DNA of 64,000 nucleotides from Streptacidiphilus fuscans (GCF_015690355.1 NZ_JADPRT010000009.1:33099-97098); one strand, 5' to 3'. Shown: positions 7,742 through 17,082, counted from the stretch's first letter. Program-made: numbers and translations. Notes: a model not told the origin generated them from the sequence alone.

Positions 7742-8659
7742 CTACGCGGCCGAGTGCAGGCACTCCTCGAAGAACGCGAGCGCGCGCAGGTGATAGCTGC
7801 GGGCGGCCCGACCGAGACTGATGTTGTGGCCCGCACCGAGCTGACGCTCCGCCCGGACGACCGGTGCCTTGGTCAAATGGGAGGTCAGCTCGGCGACGTC
7901 CGGCTCGTCGTGCAGCCACCAGGCCTCGTGCTCGGCGAAGGTCAACCGCAACGGGACCTCGATCCGCGGCGCGACCTCCTCGAACCTCGACGGCCACAGG
8001 TCCACCTCGGCGGCCTCGCGGACGGGGATCGCGGCGACCAGCGCCTCGGCCGCGCGGAAGGTGCCGTTCGGATAGAGCCCCAACGGGCCCCAGTTGCGCT
8101 CCCATTCCAGGTGCCGACGCAGCCGCTTCCGGTCGGCCGACCCGACGCTGTAGCGGTGGCCGACACCGGAGGCGTCCACAGCGAGCAGGCCGGGGGTACG
8201 CGCGGCGGTCACCAGGGCGAGCTTTCCGCCGTAGGAATGCGCCAGCAGCACGAACCCCCCACCGACAGCGTGCTGTTCGGCGAACGCGTCGAACGCCCCG
8301 GACAGGACGGCGGCCTGCTCGTCCAGGGTCATGCCGTCAGGCACCTGCTCCGCGGACCGCCCGTACCCGGGCCGGTCCAGGGCCAGCACCGTGAAGCCGA
8401 GCCGGGCACCCAGCGTGAGCAGGGACAGGTCCGCCTGGGCCTGCCCGTCGAAGTAGCCCGCGCGCATGCCGCCTCCGTGCACGGCGACGACGGTCGCGCG
8501 CGGCGGCCCGTCGGGCGGCTCGGCCAGCAGCCCGGACAGCGTCAGGCCCGCGCCACCGGTCCCGACCCGGAGGAGGATCGGGCGCACCCCGGCCGAGTGG
8601 GTCGGCAGCGCCTGCTTCCGGTCCGTCCTGTCCGTCCTGTCCGTCTTGGACGCGCTCAC
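7742..8659 (-). CDS. Alpha/beta hydrolase (possible thioesterase or esterase)
   Basis: The 305-residue protein has an oxyanion-hole HGGGMRAGY segment, a nucleophile elbow LAHSYGGKLAL and a C-terminal catalytic-His motif GAGHNISLG. The start is GTG at 8659, overlapping the stop of the upstream gene by 4 bp (GTGA); the longer open frame upstream overlaps a real gene and is not used. The N-terminus contains a short TDRTDRTDRK repeat. In this cluster it is the only candidate for hydrolytic or cyclising release of an acyl-ACP product, but editing or ester cleavage are equally possible. Confidence 0.85.
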   Translation of the reverse strand: MSASKTDRTDRTDRKQALPTHSAGVRPILLRVGTGGAGLTLSGLLAEPPDGPPRATVVAVHGGGMRAGYFDGQAQADLSLLTLGARLGFTVLALDRPGYGRSAEQVPDGMTLDEQAAVLSGAFDAFAEQHAVGGGFVLLAHSYGGKLALVTAARTPGLLAVDASGVGHRYSVGSADRKRLRRHLEWERNWGPLGLYPNGTFRAAEALVAAIPVREAAEVDLWPSRFEEVAPRIEVPLRLTFAEHEAWWLHDEPDVAELTSHLTKAPVVRAERQLGAGHNISLGRAARSYHLRALAFFEECLHSAA

Positions 8660-9570
8660 TGGTCGTTCGGGGTGAGTCGTGGCGGCGCCGTCCAGGTGAG
8701 ACCCGCCGACTCGGCGGGTGCGGCCGGGGCGGCCCAGGGATCCTCCGCATGGATGTCGAGGACCTGCTCGCGCAGCCACAGGTCGAAGGGGTGCTGCGAC
8801 TCCGTCCAGCGCTTCCTGGTCCGCTCCGGGTCCGCGGTCTCGAACTGCACGATCACGTGGTCCCGGTCGGGCCGCGGGTCGACGCGCAGCACCTCGTGCG
8901 TGATGCCCAACCTCCGCCGGGACGCCTCGTACTCGCGTCGGCGCGGCCCCTGCAACTCGGCGGTGAGCCGGTGCCAGTCCGCGGACCTGCCCTCGTTCAA
9001 CGGCACGGTGCGCACCACGGTCCGGACGCCCTCCGCCGTGCGCCGGCCGCCCTTGCGCGGGGCCAGCATCCGCATGCCGAGCGCGGCGAACATGTTGGAC
9101 GCGACGCCGTGCTCCCAGCGCTCGGCGATCCGGCCCTCCTTGTCGAACCGCCACAGCACGATGCCGACGGAGAGGAACGCACGGCCGGTCGGAGCCATGC
9201 CGAGCAGTTCGCCCTGGTGGGTGCCGCGCCAGGTGTTGTGGATGACGACCATGTCGTCGTGCGCGCTGATGTCCTCGATGGTGACGTGGAAGTCGGGGAA
9301 TGCCTCGCGCAGACCGGCGATGGTGTACTTCACGCCCTCCGCGCCCTCGGGCGCGCCGGGCAGGCCCGCGTGGTCGACGATGTCCGGCCGGTACACGTCG
9401 TCCACCAGCGAGAAGTCACCCTGGTTGACGAACTCGGCGAAGACGCGCCGGATCGTCGCCTTGTTGCGTTCCTCGGTGCTCTCCGGCGCTGCCGGATTCG
9501 CGGTCGCAGTGGGCGCCGTACTCGCAGCGCTCGCCGTGGTCGCAGCACTCGCCGTACTCGCAGTGTTCAC
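8656..9570 (-). CDS. SnoaL-like protein with extra C-terminal domain
   Basis: The 304-residue protein begins with about 30 residues of Thr/Ala low complexity, followed by a SnoaL-like/ester cyclase domain (about 33-170: AEFVNQGDFSLVDDVYRPD, FPDFHVTIEDI, GMAPTGRAF). A second region (about 180-275) with VPLNEGRSADWHRL and DHVIVQFETADPERT looks like a small ferredoxin-like, monooxygenase-type domain, but I cannot assign a family. GTG start after GAGAGGAA. It sits 39 bp after the FAD monooxygenase and overlaps the hydrolase, suggesting linked oxidation/cyclisation tailoring. Function is not established. Confidence 0.75.
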   Translation of the reverse strand: MNTASTASAATTASAASTAPTATANPAAPESTEERNKATIRRVFAEFVNQGDFSLVDDVYRPDIVDHAGLPGAPEGAEGVKYTIAGLREAFPDFHVTIEDISAHDDMVVIHNTWRGTHQGELLGMAPTGRAFLSVGIVLWRFDKEGRIAERWEHGVASNMFAALGMRMLAPRKGGRRTAEGVRTVVRTVPLNEGRSADWHRLTAELQGPRRREYEASRRRLGITHEVLRVDPRPDRDHVIVQFETADPERTRKRWTESQHPFDLWLREQVLDIHAEDPWAAPAAPAESAGLTWTAPPRLTPNDQ

Positions 9571-9609
9571 AACAGCATTCCTCTCACCGTGAGTTGGGTA
9601 TGAGCGCGC

Positions 9610-10803
9610 TCACGTCGCGTCGGCGACGGCGCCGGCGCCGGGGGCCCATCGCATGGCGTAGGCGACGTGCTCGTTCTCCGCCTGCTGGAAGGTCTTCTTC
9701 CAGCCGAGCTTCATCACCCGGTCGCGCAGCCAGATGGCGGCCGGGTTCTCCAGCGAGCCGATCACGCCGATGCGGTGCGCCAACTCCTGCATGGGCGCGG
9801 TGCGTTGCTGCCGCTCTGCCTCGTAGGCGCGCAGCGCCTGGGTGACCGTGGCACCGGACGCGGCGAGCTGTCCGGCCAGTTCGAGGGCGTCCTCGATCGC
9901 GAGGCAGGCGCCCTGCCCGATATTGAAGCTCATCGCGTGCGCGGCGTCGCCGAGCAGGGTGACCCGGCCGCGTCCCCAGACGGAGTCGGGTTTACGGTCC
10001 ACGACGTCGCCGCGAATGATGCTCTCCGGAGCGGTCGCGTCCAGGATCCGCTCGACCGGGGCGGTCCAACCGGCGTGCCGGGCGCGCAGCATGTCCAGGG
10101 TCTGCTCGGGCGTGCCCTCGTCGCGCCCGCCGGCGGGGCCGTTGGCGACACTCATCCAGTGCATGACGCCGGGGGCGATGTCGTAGTACGTGAAGCGGAC
10201 GCCGGGACCGAAGAGGGCGCGGAAGGTACCGGGCTCGAAGTCGTCGGCGGACATCTTCGCGTGGCCGCGCCAGGCGATGTAGCCGGTGTAGTCGGGGGCC
10301 TGCGGGCCGAGCAGCTGGGAACGGACGGCGGAGCGCACGCCGTCGGCCCCGACCAGCAGGTCGCCGTCCTCGGAGGTGCCGTCGGCGAACCGGACGGTCA
10401 CCCCGTCGGCGTGCTCGGTGTACCCGGTGACCTGGGCGCCGGTGACGATGCGCGCGGTCACCGCGTCACGCAGGATGCCGTGCAGGTCGGAGCGGCTGAT
10501 GGCGACGGTGGGCTGCCCGTAGCGCTCGACGAACTCGCCCACCGGGTACTGGCCGATGACGCGACCGGTCGAGGTGGCGAAGTGGCACACGGACTGCGCG
10601 GGAGCGATGGCCGCGACCTGGTCCGCGACCCCGAGGTGGGCCAGCGCCAGCATGCCGTTGGTGAAGATGTGCAGACCGGCGCCGCCGTCGCGCAGTTGGG
10701 GCGCGCGTTCGAAGACGACGGAGTCGATGCCCTGCTGTTGCAGAGCCAGCGCGGTGGCGATGCCGCCGAGTCCACCGCCGGCGATGAGCACCTTGGGTGA
10801 CAT
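9610..10803 (-). CDS. FAD-dependent monooxygenase (PHBH/aromatic hydroxylase type)
   Basis: The 397-residue flavoprotein has the FAD-binding Rossmann motif IAGGGLGGIATALAL at the N-terminus, the central DG motif LVGADGVRSAVR and the GD motif VTLLGDAAHAM. This is the class A single-component flavin monooxygenase pattern, common for hydroxylation or epoxidation of polyketides and aromatics. ATG at 10803 has a perfect AGGAGG site; the open frame continues upstream into the KASIII-like gene and was trimmed. It follows that gene by 65 bp. Substrate is unknown; the phenyl ring or a polyketide ring are candidates. Confidence 0.92.
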   Translation of the reverse strand: MSPKVLIAGGGLGGIATALALQQQGIDSVVFERAPQLRDGGAGLHIFTNGMLALAHLGVADQVAAIAPAQSVCHFATSTGRVIGQYPVGEFVERYGQPTVAISRSDLHGILRDAVTARIVTGAQVTGYTEHADGVTVRFADGTSEDGDLLVGADGVRSAVRSQLLGPQAPDYTGYIAWRGHAKMSADDFEPGTFRALFGPGVRFTYYDIAPGVMHWMSVANGPAGGRDEGTPEQTLDMLRARHAGWTAPVERILDATAPESIIRGDVVDRKPDSVWGRGRVTLLGDAAHAMSFNIGQGACLAIEDALELAGQLAASGATVTQALRAYEAERQQRTAPMQELAHRIGVIGSLENPAAIWLRDRVMKLGWKKTFQQAENEHVAYAMRWAPGAGAVADAT

Positions 10804-10868
10804 GGGTCCCTCCTGGAGGTCGGTGCGGGTGGTGTGGTGACGTGCTACGACGTGAAACTGACGATGTG

Positions 10869-11972
10869 TCAGGCTGGCAGCGGTGCCCGCCAGGTCAGCG
10901 AGAGCCCGGTGTACACGTACCGGCTGGCCTCGATGCCGAGCAGCACGATCCGGTCGCCGGGCCGGATCCGCCCCGAGGTCCAGCCCGCGTCCAGCGACAG
11001 CGGCACCGCGGCCGAGCCGGTGGCCCCGACGTCGGCCAGGTTCTCCACGATCCGGCCGCTCAGCGCCGCGATGTCCTCGGCCGGCAGTCCGGCGCTCCCG
11101 TACTCGTCGGCGAAGTAGTCGGCGTTGCCTTCGGGCAGCACGATCGCGTCGAACTCCCCGAGCGTCCGGCCGTCCTTCCTGGCCATCTCCTGGATCGCGC
11201 GGACGAAGACCTTCGGGCTGAACTCCGTCGTCCCGGCCACGTCCACCTTCATCTGGATCAGCTGGCGGCGGCGCAGCTGCTCCGCCTGCGGCACGTCCGT
11301 ACCACCGCCGATGATCTCCATGCCGGGCTTGCGCAGGCCGCCCACGCAGGCGTTGACGAAGGCGAACTCGTCCGCCGCTCCCGTCTCCTGGCCCACCGGC
11401 TCGGCCCGCAGCACCACGGCCCCCGCGCCGTCGCCGAACGTGTACAGCGTCAGCCGGTCCCGCATCCGCACCCGCGCCGGGTCCTTGTCCAGGAAGAGCG
11501 GCGCCAGGATCGGCGAGCCGGCCTCGCTGCCCACCACCAGCGCGGTGCGCGCGGTCCCGTCCGCCAGCTGACGCCGTGCCAGGTCCAGCGCCTGCACCCA
11601 GCCCGCGCAGGCCCCGCGGATCTCGATCGCGGCGACGCTCTCCAGGCCCAGGTAGTGCTGCAGGGTGGTGGCGACGCCTGGCAGCGTGTACTCCGGCGTC
11701 GCTGTGCACACCACGATCAGGTCGAGCTCGTCGGGCTCGACCCCGGCCCGTTCCAGGGCCTGCCGGGAGGCACGCTCGGCCATCCGGCTGTTGTTGATCC
11801 GGTGCTCGCCCGTGGCCGGATCGATCATCCAGTACCGGGTGTTGACCTGGATGCCCGCGAGAACGTCGTCCGGCAGCGGCCCGACGAGCTTCTCCAGCGC
11901 GGCGTTGTCGATCGGATCGCCGGGCACGTACCCGCCGGTGGAGAGAATCTTCACGTCGTACGCGGTGGTCAT
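10869..11972 (-). CDS. KASIII-like (FabH-like) ketosynthase/acyltransferase with altered triad
   Basis: The 367-residue protein has a FabH/KASIII thiolase fold with the nucleophile Cys122 in IRGACAGWVQAL. The usual His in PHQAN is replaced (PEGNADYF, Glu281) and the usual Asn in GNTSAAS is replaced (GATGSAAV, Ala317). A normal decarboxylative condensation is therefore doubtful. KASIII homologues with changed triads are known to act as starter-selecting proteins or acyltransferases. Start ATG at 11972 overlaps the fused KS-CLF stop by 4 bp, so it is made with that enzyme. It may transfer the Phe-derived starter or a finished acyl chain. Confidence 0.85.
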   Translation of the reverse strand: MTTAYDVKILSTGGYVPGDPIDNAALEKLVGPLPDDVLAGIQVNTRYWMIDPATGEHRINNSRMAERASRQALERAGVEPDELDLIVVCTATPEYTLPGVATTLQHYLGLESVAAIEIRGACAGWVQALDLARRQLADGTARTALVVGSEAGSPILAPLFLDKDPARVRMRDRLTLYTFGDGAGAVVLRAEPVGQETGAADEFAFVNACVGGLRKPGMEIIGGGTDVPQAEQLRRRQLIQMKVDVAGTTEFSPKVFVRAIQEMARKDGRTLGEFDAIVLPEGNADYFADEYGSAGLPAEDIAALSGRIVENLADVGATGSAAVPLSLDAGWTSGRIRPGDRIVLLGIEASRYVYTGLSLTWRAPLPA

Positions 11973-14422
11973 CGGACGGACTCCGTTCCGGGCAGGTGGG
12001 CGGTTCCGGGCAGCCAAGCGGGGGAGACGGGTGACAGGACCAGCGAGGTGTGGGTGCCGCCGAGGGACGAGCTGTTGATCAGGGCCGGGCGGTGGTCGCC
12101 GCCCCCGCGCCAGGCGCCGACGGCGAGGACCGCCGACAGGTGGGCGCCCGCGCCGACCGGCTCGCCCAGCAGCCGCTTCGGGGCCTCGAACCGCGCCCGG
12201 TCCACGCCGAACACCCGGTCCACAGCGGCCTGTTCGGCACGGTCGGCGGCAGCGAGTCCCGCCGCGTTCGCCCAGACCGCCGACACCTGGTCGGGCCCGA
12301 TCCCGGCGCTGCGCAGTGCTCCGCGCATCGCCCGCTCCACGCCGCCGCCGGACGGGTCCCAGCGGCCGATGCCGCAGGCGTCCGACGCGGTCGCGTGGCC
12401 CAGGACCACGGCGAGGACCGGGGCGCCGCGCCGCTCGGCACTCGACCGGCGCTCCAGCACCAGCGCGATCCCGGCCTCGGCCAGCGTGTACCGGCGACCG
12501 GCCGCCGAACCGAACAGCGGGATGCTGCGGTACGCGTCCAGCGTGGCCGGGGAGAACGCCTCCACCGCGGGCACCAGCAGCCGCTCGGCGCGTCCGGCGC
12601 GCAGCATGTCGTACGCCACGCCCAGCGCTGCCGCGCCCGCCGCGTGACCGGACGTCAGCGTCGACGTCGGCCCCTTGGTCCCCAGTCCCATGGCGACATG
12701 ACCGGCCGCGCCGTTGAACACGGTGTTCGTGAAGACGGCCGGGTTCGCCTCCTGCGGGCCCTCGGCCAGCACCGGGACGGTGAACCGTTCGCCGCTCTCC
12801 ATCGGCCCGATCCCGGTGCCGAGCACCACGCCGGTCGCGGCGACGGCAGCGGCGTCACCGTCCAGCGCCGCGGCGGCCAGGGCGGCCCGGCTCGCGGCGA
12901 CCGCGAGCTGGGAGACCCTGTCCATGCGTCGGCGCTCCCTGGCGGTGCCTGCCGCCGAGCGGTCGAACTCGGCCCGGGCCACGCGCAGTCCGTCCTCCAG
13001 GACGCCCTGCCGGCGCCCCGCTGCGTAGGCCTCCCAGAGCGCCTCGGCACCCTCACCGGCCGGGGTGATCACACCGAACCCGGTCACCACGACGTCGTCC
13101 GGTCCGACGGCCGGAGCCGGCGCGCCGGGGCCGCCGGGGCGGGCGAAGGCGACGGTGGCGTTGGCGCCCGCGAACCCGAAGTTGTTGGACAGCGCGGTGT
13201 CCAGCACCATCGGGCGGCCGGTCCCCGGCACCGGGTCGAGTCCGCACTGCGCATCCACCGCGCCGAAGTTCGCGGTGGGCGGCGCCACCTGGTCCCGCAG
13301 CGCCAGCACGGTGACGATGCCCTCCACCGCACCGGCCGCGCCGAGCAGGTGGCCGATCATGGACTTGGTGCTCGACAGCGAGGTCTTCTCGGCGGCCTCG
13401 CCGAACGCGGCACGGACCGCGTTGCTCTCCGCCGAGTCGTTCTTCTCCGTACCGGTGCCGTGCCCGTTGACGTAGCGGATGTCGTCGGGCGTCAGGCCCG
13501 AGGAGGCCAGGGCCGCACGGATCGCCCGCGCCGCGCCCTCGCCCTCGGGGTGCGGTGCGGTCGGGTGGTAGCCGTCGGCGGTCAGGCCGTAGCCCAGTAC
13601 CTCGGCGACGATCGCGGCACCGGTGCGCTCGGCCGCCTCCCGCGACAGCAGCAGGAGCATCCCGCCGCCCTCGCCAAGCGTCAGACCCGACCGGTCCTTG
13701 GAGTAGGGGGCCGCGGGCAGCGGGGAGAGCGACCAGAGACTGCTGAACCCGGCGAACGCCGACTCGGTGAACGCGTCACTGCCGCCGACCAGCATCGCGT
13801 CGGCCGCGCCCGCCCGGATCACCTCCAGGGCGTGTGCGATCGCGTGCGCGCTGGAGGCGCAGGCGGTGTTGACGCTCAGCACCGGGCCCTTCAGCCCGAA
13901 GGCGGCCGACAGCGCCTCCGCGCCGGCTTGCGGCGGCACGAACGTGTAGCGGTGCCAGTCGGGCGTGCGGCCCGACTGCACCTCACGCAGGGCGAGTTCC
14001 GCGCTGCGCCAGCCCGCGTGACAGGTGCCGTACGCGACACCCCAGCGCTCGGCCGGGATGTCCGCGCCGACCCGCAGGCCGGAGGAGGCCATGGCCTCCT
14101 CGGCGGCGGCCAGCGCGTACTCGACGGACAGGTCACGGGAGTCGGAGCCCGGTGCGTAGTCGTAGCCGGGCGCACGGGGTTCGGTCACCTCGCCGCCCAG
14201 GGTGGTCTGGTAGCCGTCCATGGGCAGGCGACGCACGGGCGAGATCGCGACCTTCCCCGCACGCACCCCGTCCCACAGAGCCTCGGCCGAACCGCCCTGC
14301 GGCGTGATCGCCCCCACGGAGACGACCACGACGCCGACGGCCCGGTCAGCAGCGGCGGCCACATGAGCGCCCGTCACAGACACCTGATCGACAGAATCGC
14401 CGGTCACAGGCACGTCCGTCAT
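11969..14422 (-). CDS. Fused ketosynthase-chain length factor (KS-CLF) in one polypeptide
   Basis: The 817-residue protein contains two consecutive FabF-type domains. Domain 1 (about 25-430) has the full triad: Cys188 in VNTACASSAHA, His321 in VNGHGTGTEKND, His358 in KSMIGHLLGAAG. Domain 2 (about 443-805) starts with VVVTGFGVITPAG but lacks the Cys (TLTSGHAAGAAA) and both His residues, like a chain length factor. In most type II systems KS and CLF are separate proteins. ATG at 14422 follows GGAAG; GTG at 14452 is the alternative start. Together with the separate KS/CLF-like pair upstream, it gives the cluster two complete condensing units. Confidence 0.9.
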   Translation of the reverse strand: MTDVPVTGDSVDQVSVTGAHVAAAADRAVGVVVVSVGAITPQGGSAEALWDGVRAGKVAISPVRRLPMDGYQTTLGGEVTEPRAPGYDYAPGSDSRDLSVEYALAAAEEAMASSGLRVGADIPAERWGVAYGTCHAGWRSAELALREVQSGRTPDWHRYTFVPPQAGAEALSAAFGLKGPVLSVNTACASSAHAIAHALEVIRAGAADAMLVGGSDAFTESAFAGFSSLWSLSPLPAAPYSKDRSGLTLGEGGGMLLLLSREAAERTGAAIVAEVLGYGLTADGYHPTAPHPEGEGAARAIRAALASSGLTPDDIRYVNGHGTGTEKNDSAESNAVRAAFGEAAEKTSLSSTKSMIGHLLGAAGAVEGIVTVLALRDQVAPPTANFGAVDAQCGLDPVPGTGRPMVLDTALSNNFGFAGANATVAFARPGGPGAPAPAVGPDDVVVTGFGVITPAGEGAEALWEAYAAGRRQGVLEDGLRVARAEFDRSAAGTARERRRMDRVSQLAVAASRAALAAAALDGDAAAVAATGVVLGTGIGPMESGERFTVPVLAEGPQEANPAVFTNTVFNGAAGHVAMGLGTKGPTSTLTSGHAAGAAALGVAYDMLRAGRAERLLVPAVEAFSPATLDAYRSIPLFGSAAGRRYTLAEAGIALVLERRSSAERRGAPVLAVVLGHATASDACGIGRWDPSGGGVERAMRGALRSAGIGPDQVSAVWANAAGLAAADRAEQAAVDRVFGVDRARFEAPKRLLGEPVGAGAHLSAVLAVGAWRGGGDHRPALINSSSLGGTHTSLVLSPVSPAWLPGTAHLPGTESVR

Positions 14423-14458
14423 GCCTCTGCTTCCTTCACCGGAGGGCTGCACGGCCGA

Positions 14459-15811
14459 TCACGCCCACCGGGACAGGGTCAGCGCCACGGCCTGCCCCTC
14501 GATGCCCCGGGCCAGCGCCATCGCGTGGGACGGCCGGGACTCCCGGGCGCTGCCGCGGACATGGTCCAGCGCGCACACCGGGTCGGGGTTGTCGAGGTTG
14601 AGCGTCGCGGGCAGGACGCCGTGGTGCAGGGCCAGCGCGGCCACGGCGGCGTTCAACGCACCGCCGCCGCCGACCAGGTGGCCGGTCTGCGGCTTGGGCG
14701 TGCTGACCGGCACCGACCCGACGGCCGGACCCAGCGCGGTGCGCAGGGCGATGGCCTCACCTGTGTCACCGAGCCTGGTCGCGGCGCCGTCCGAGGCGAT
14801 GTAGCCGAGGTCGTCGGCGGCCAGCCGGGCGTCGTCCAGCGAGCGCCGCACCGCACGGGCCAGGCCGCGGCCCTCGGGGTCCGCCGCGGGAGGCGTACGG
14901 GCGTCGTGGCCCGCGCCATAGCCGGTCAGCTCGGCGTAGATGCGGGCGCCGCGCCGCAGCGCGGCCTGCTTCTCCTCCAGCACCAGCAGCGCGGCGCCCT
15001 CGCCGGGGAGCCCGCCGCTGCGGTCCCGGTCGTAGGGCCGGTACGCCTCCGTCCCACGGTCGTTGCGGGTGGTCAGGATGCCGAGCCGGTCGAGCAGGGT
15101 CATCGACCACCAGCTGGTCGCGTCGTCGTAGCCGCCCACGAGCGCCACGTCCGCGTCCCCGCGGCGCACCGCGCGCATGGCCCGGCCGATCGCGGTGGCA
15201 CCCGCGTCCGCGTAGCCCGCGAAGAAGGTGCTGGAGCCCCGGATGCCGTACGTCTGCGAGATGTTGAACACCGCACCGGCCGGCAGCCCTTCGACGAAGA
15301 AGAGCGGCGGCATGATGACGTCGCCGTGCCTGCCGAGGTGTGCCATGTCGGCCGTGCCGTCCGGTCGGCGGATCACCTTCAGCTCGTCGATCAGCTGCTC
15401 CATGCGGCCGAGCGACTTGTTGCCGCCGAGGTAGAGGCCGGCCCGGTGGCCGAGCTCGTCGCCACCGGCCTGCTTGTGCGGCAGCCCCGCGTCGTCGAGG
15501 GCGAGCCGGGCGGCGGCCAGCGCGAGGCGGTCACCGCGGTTGACGGTGCGCAGCTGGCGCTTGGTGGCGAACCGGGTGGCGTCGAAGTCGGCGATCTCGC
15601 CGCCCAACCGGGTCTGGAGCGGCGACGGGTCGTAGGACCGGATCGGCCCGATCCCGGACTCCCCGGCCACCAGCGCCTTCCAGTTGGCCTCGGGCCCCTC
15701 GCCCAGCGCGGTCAGCAGGCCGATGCCGCTGATGACGACCTGGCGTCCGGTGCCGTGCATCGGCGTTCCTCCGTCGGGCTCCGAGGCCGTCCTGAGCTGT
15801 GAGGTCGTCAT
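14459..15811 (-). CDS. KS/CLF-like protein without active-site Cys
   Basis: The 450-residue FabF-family protein has the C-terminal KPQTGHLVGGGG His motif but the nucleophile region reads FFAGYADAGATAIG, placing Ala201 where Cys is expected, and the first catalytic His region is SDGAATRLGD. It should not condense by itself and most resembles a chain length factor or decarboxylating partner. It is translated from an ATGA overlap with the upstream active KS (ATG at 15811 after GGAGGAG), the classical arrangement of a KS/CLF heterodimer. Confidence 0.88.
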   Translation of the reverse strand: MTTSQLRTASEPDGGTPMHGTGRQVVISGIGLLTALGEGPEANWKALVAGESGIGPIRSYDPSPLQTRLGGEIADFDATRFATKRQLRTVNRGDRLALAAARLALDDAGLPHKQAGGDELGHRAGLYLGGNKSLGRMEQLIDELKVIRRPDGTADMAHLGRHGDVIMPPLFFVEGLPAGAVFNISQTYGIRGSSTFFAGYADAGATAIGRAMRAVRRGDADVALVGGYDDATSWWSMTLLDRLGILTTRNDRGTEAYRPYDRDRSGGLPGEGAALLVLEEKQAALRRGARIYAELTGYGAGHDARTPPAADPEGRGLARAVRRSLDDARLAADDLGYIASDGAATRLGDTGEAIALRTALGPAVGSVPVSTPKPQTGHLVGGGGALNAAVAALALHHGVLPATLNLDNPDPVCALDHVRGSARESRPSHAMALARGIEGQAVALTLSRWA

Positions 15812-17082
15812 CGCTCCTCCTCATAACGCCCCACGACCAGCGCAACGTTGGTGCCACCGAAGGCGAACGCGTTGACGAGGGCGTGCCGCACGTCCCGCTT
15901 GCGCGCCGTGTTCGGGACGAAGTCGAGGCCGAGCCGTCGGTCGGGCGTCTCCTGGTTGATGGTCGGCGGCACCAGCCCGTGGTTGATCGCTCCGATCGCG
16001 GTGAACAGGCTCAACGCGGCGGAAGCCGCGGTGAGATGACCGGCCATCGACTTCGGCGAGCTGATCAGCAGTCGCTCGGCGTCGTCGCCGAACACCTTCT
16101 TGATCGCTGTGGTCTCCGACAGGTCGTTGCCCGAGGTGCTGGTGCCGTGCGCCACGACGTAGTCGATGTCGGCCGGTTCGAGACCGGCGTCCGCGATCGC
16201 GGCCTGGATGGATTCGACGGCCCCGCTGCCGTCCGGCGGCGAGTCGGTCATCCGCCAGGCGTTCAGGCTGGTGCCGTAGCCGAGGATCTCCGCGAGGATC
16301 CGCGCCCCGCGGGCGCGGGCCGCTTCGAGGTCCTCCAGCACCAGGACGACGCTGCCCTCCCCGAGGACGAACCCGGACCGCTCGGCGTCGAAGGGCCGAC
16401 TGGCCCGCTGCGGATCCTCGTTGTACTCCTTGGTCAGGGCCCCCAGCAGGCCGAAGCACAGCACGTCGAGCCAGGTCGTCAGCGAGTCGTAGCCACCCGC
16501 GAGCATCAGCTTTGCGTCGCCCTCCTGGATGGAGCGGAAGGCCTCTCCGACGGCGTGCCCGGAGGCCGAGCAGGCGGTGGACACGCCCAGCATCGGGCCG
16601 GTCGCGTCCAGCATCCGGGCCATCGCCGCGGAGGCGATGTTCTGGCTGTAGGCCAGCGCGTCCGAGGGCGCGTACGTGGTGAACGCGTCCTCCTTGCCGG
16701 TCCGGTCGCGCAGCGCCCCGACGTCCACCAGCCACTGCAGGTCCGGGCGGTCCACGCACGCGCCCATGGCCACGCCCATGTCCGCGCCGTCGTAGGTCTC
16801 CTTGTCGACCCCGGCGTCGCGCAGCGCCTCCCAGGCCGCGCCAACACCGAAGGTGCCGGGACGCAGCAGATGGCGCAGGCCGACCGAGCCGGGCACCGCG
16901 TCGTCGAGACGGAAGTCCTTGACCTCACCGGCGATGGTCACCTGGAAGCCGGTGGTGTCGATCGTGGTCAACTGACCGACGCCGCTGCGACCTTCGGTCA
17001 GCCCCTGCCAGGTGCTCGGCGCGTCGTTGCCCAACGGAGTGACGGCGCCCACGCCGGTGACGACCACCCTGCGGTTCGTCAT
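15808..17082 (-). CDS. Beta-ketoacyl-ACP synthase (FabF-type, active triad)
   Basis: The 424-residue protein is a complete KS: Cys171 in GVSTACSASGHAVG, His in VVAHGTSTSGND and His in KSMAGHLTAAS, plus the C-terminal NAFAFGGTN motif. Length and motifs match KAS II and type II PKS KS-alpha. It is translationally coupled to the Cys-less partner, so the two probably form a heterodimer that extends an acyl-ACP with malonyl-ACP. ATG at 17082 after GGAAGG. A 90-bp repeat-rich gap separates it from the phosphopantetheinyl transferase. Confidence 0.93.
   Translation of the reverse strand: MTNRRVVVTGVGAVTPLGNDAPSTWQGLTEGRSGVGQLTTIDTTGFQVTIAGEVKDFRLDDAVPGSVGLRHLLRPGTFGVGAAWEALRDAGVDKETYDGADMGVAMGACVDRPDLQWLVDVGALRDRTGKEDAFTTYAPSDALAYSQNIASAAMARMLDATGPMLGVSTACSASGHAVGEAFRSIQEGDAKLMLAGGYDSLTTWLDVLCFGLLGALTKEYNEDPQRASRPFDAERSGFVLGEGSVVLVLEDLEAARARGARILAEILGYGTSLNAWRMTDSPPDGSGAVESIQAAIADAGLEPADIDYVVAHGTSTSGNDLSETTAIKKVFGDDAERLLISSPKSMAGHLTAASAALSLFTAIGAINHGLVPPTINQETPDRRLGLDFVPNTARKRDVRHALVNAFAFGGTNVALVVGRYEEER

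Noticed and set aside
9610..11709. A 699-residue fusion of KASIII and monooxygenase frames
   Set aside because: The upstream part is out-of-frame sequence of the KASIII-like gene; the monooxygenase starts at 10803 with a perfect ribosome site.
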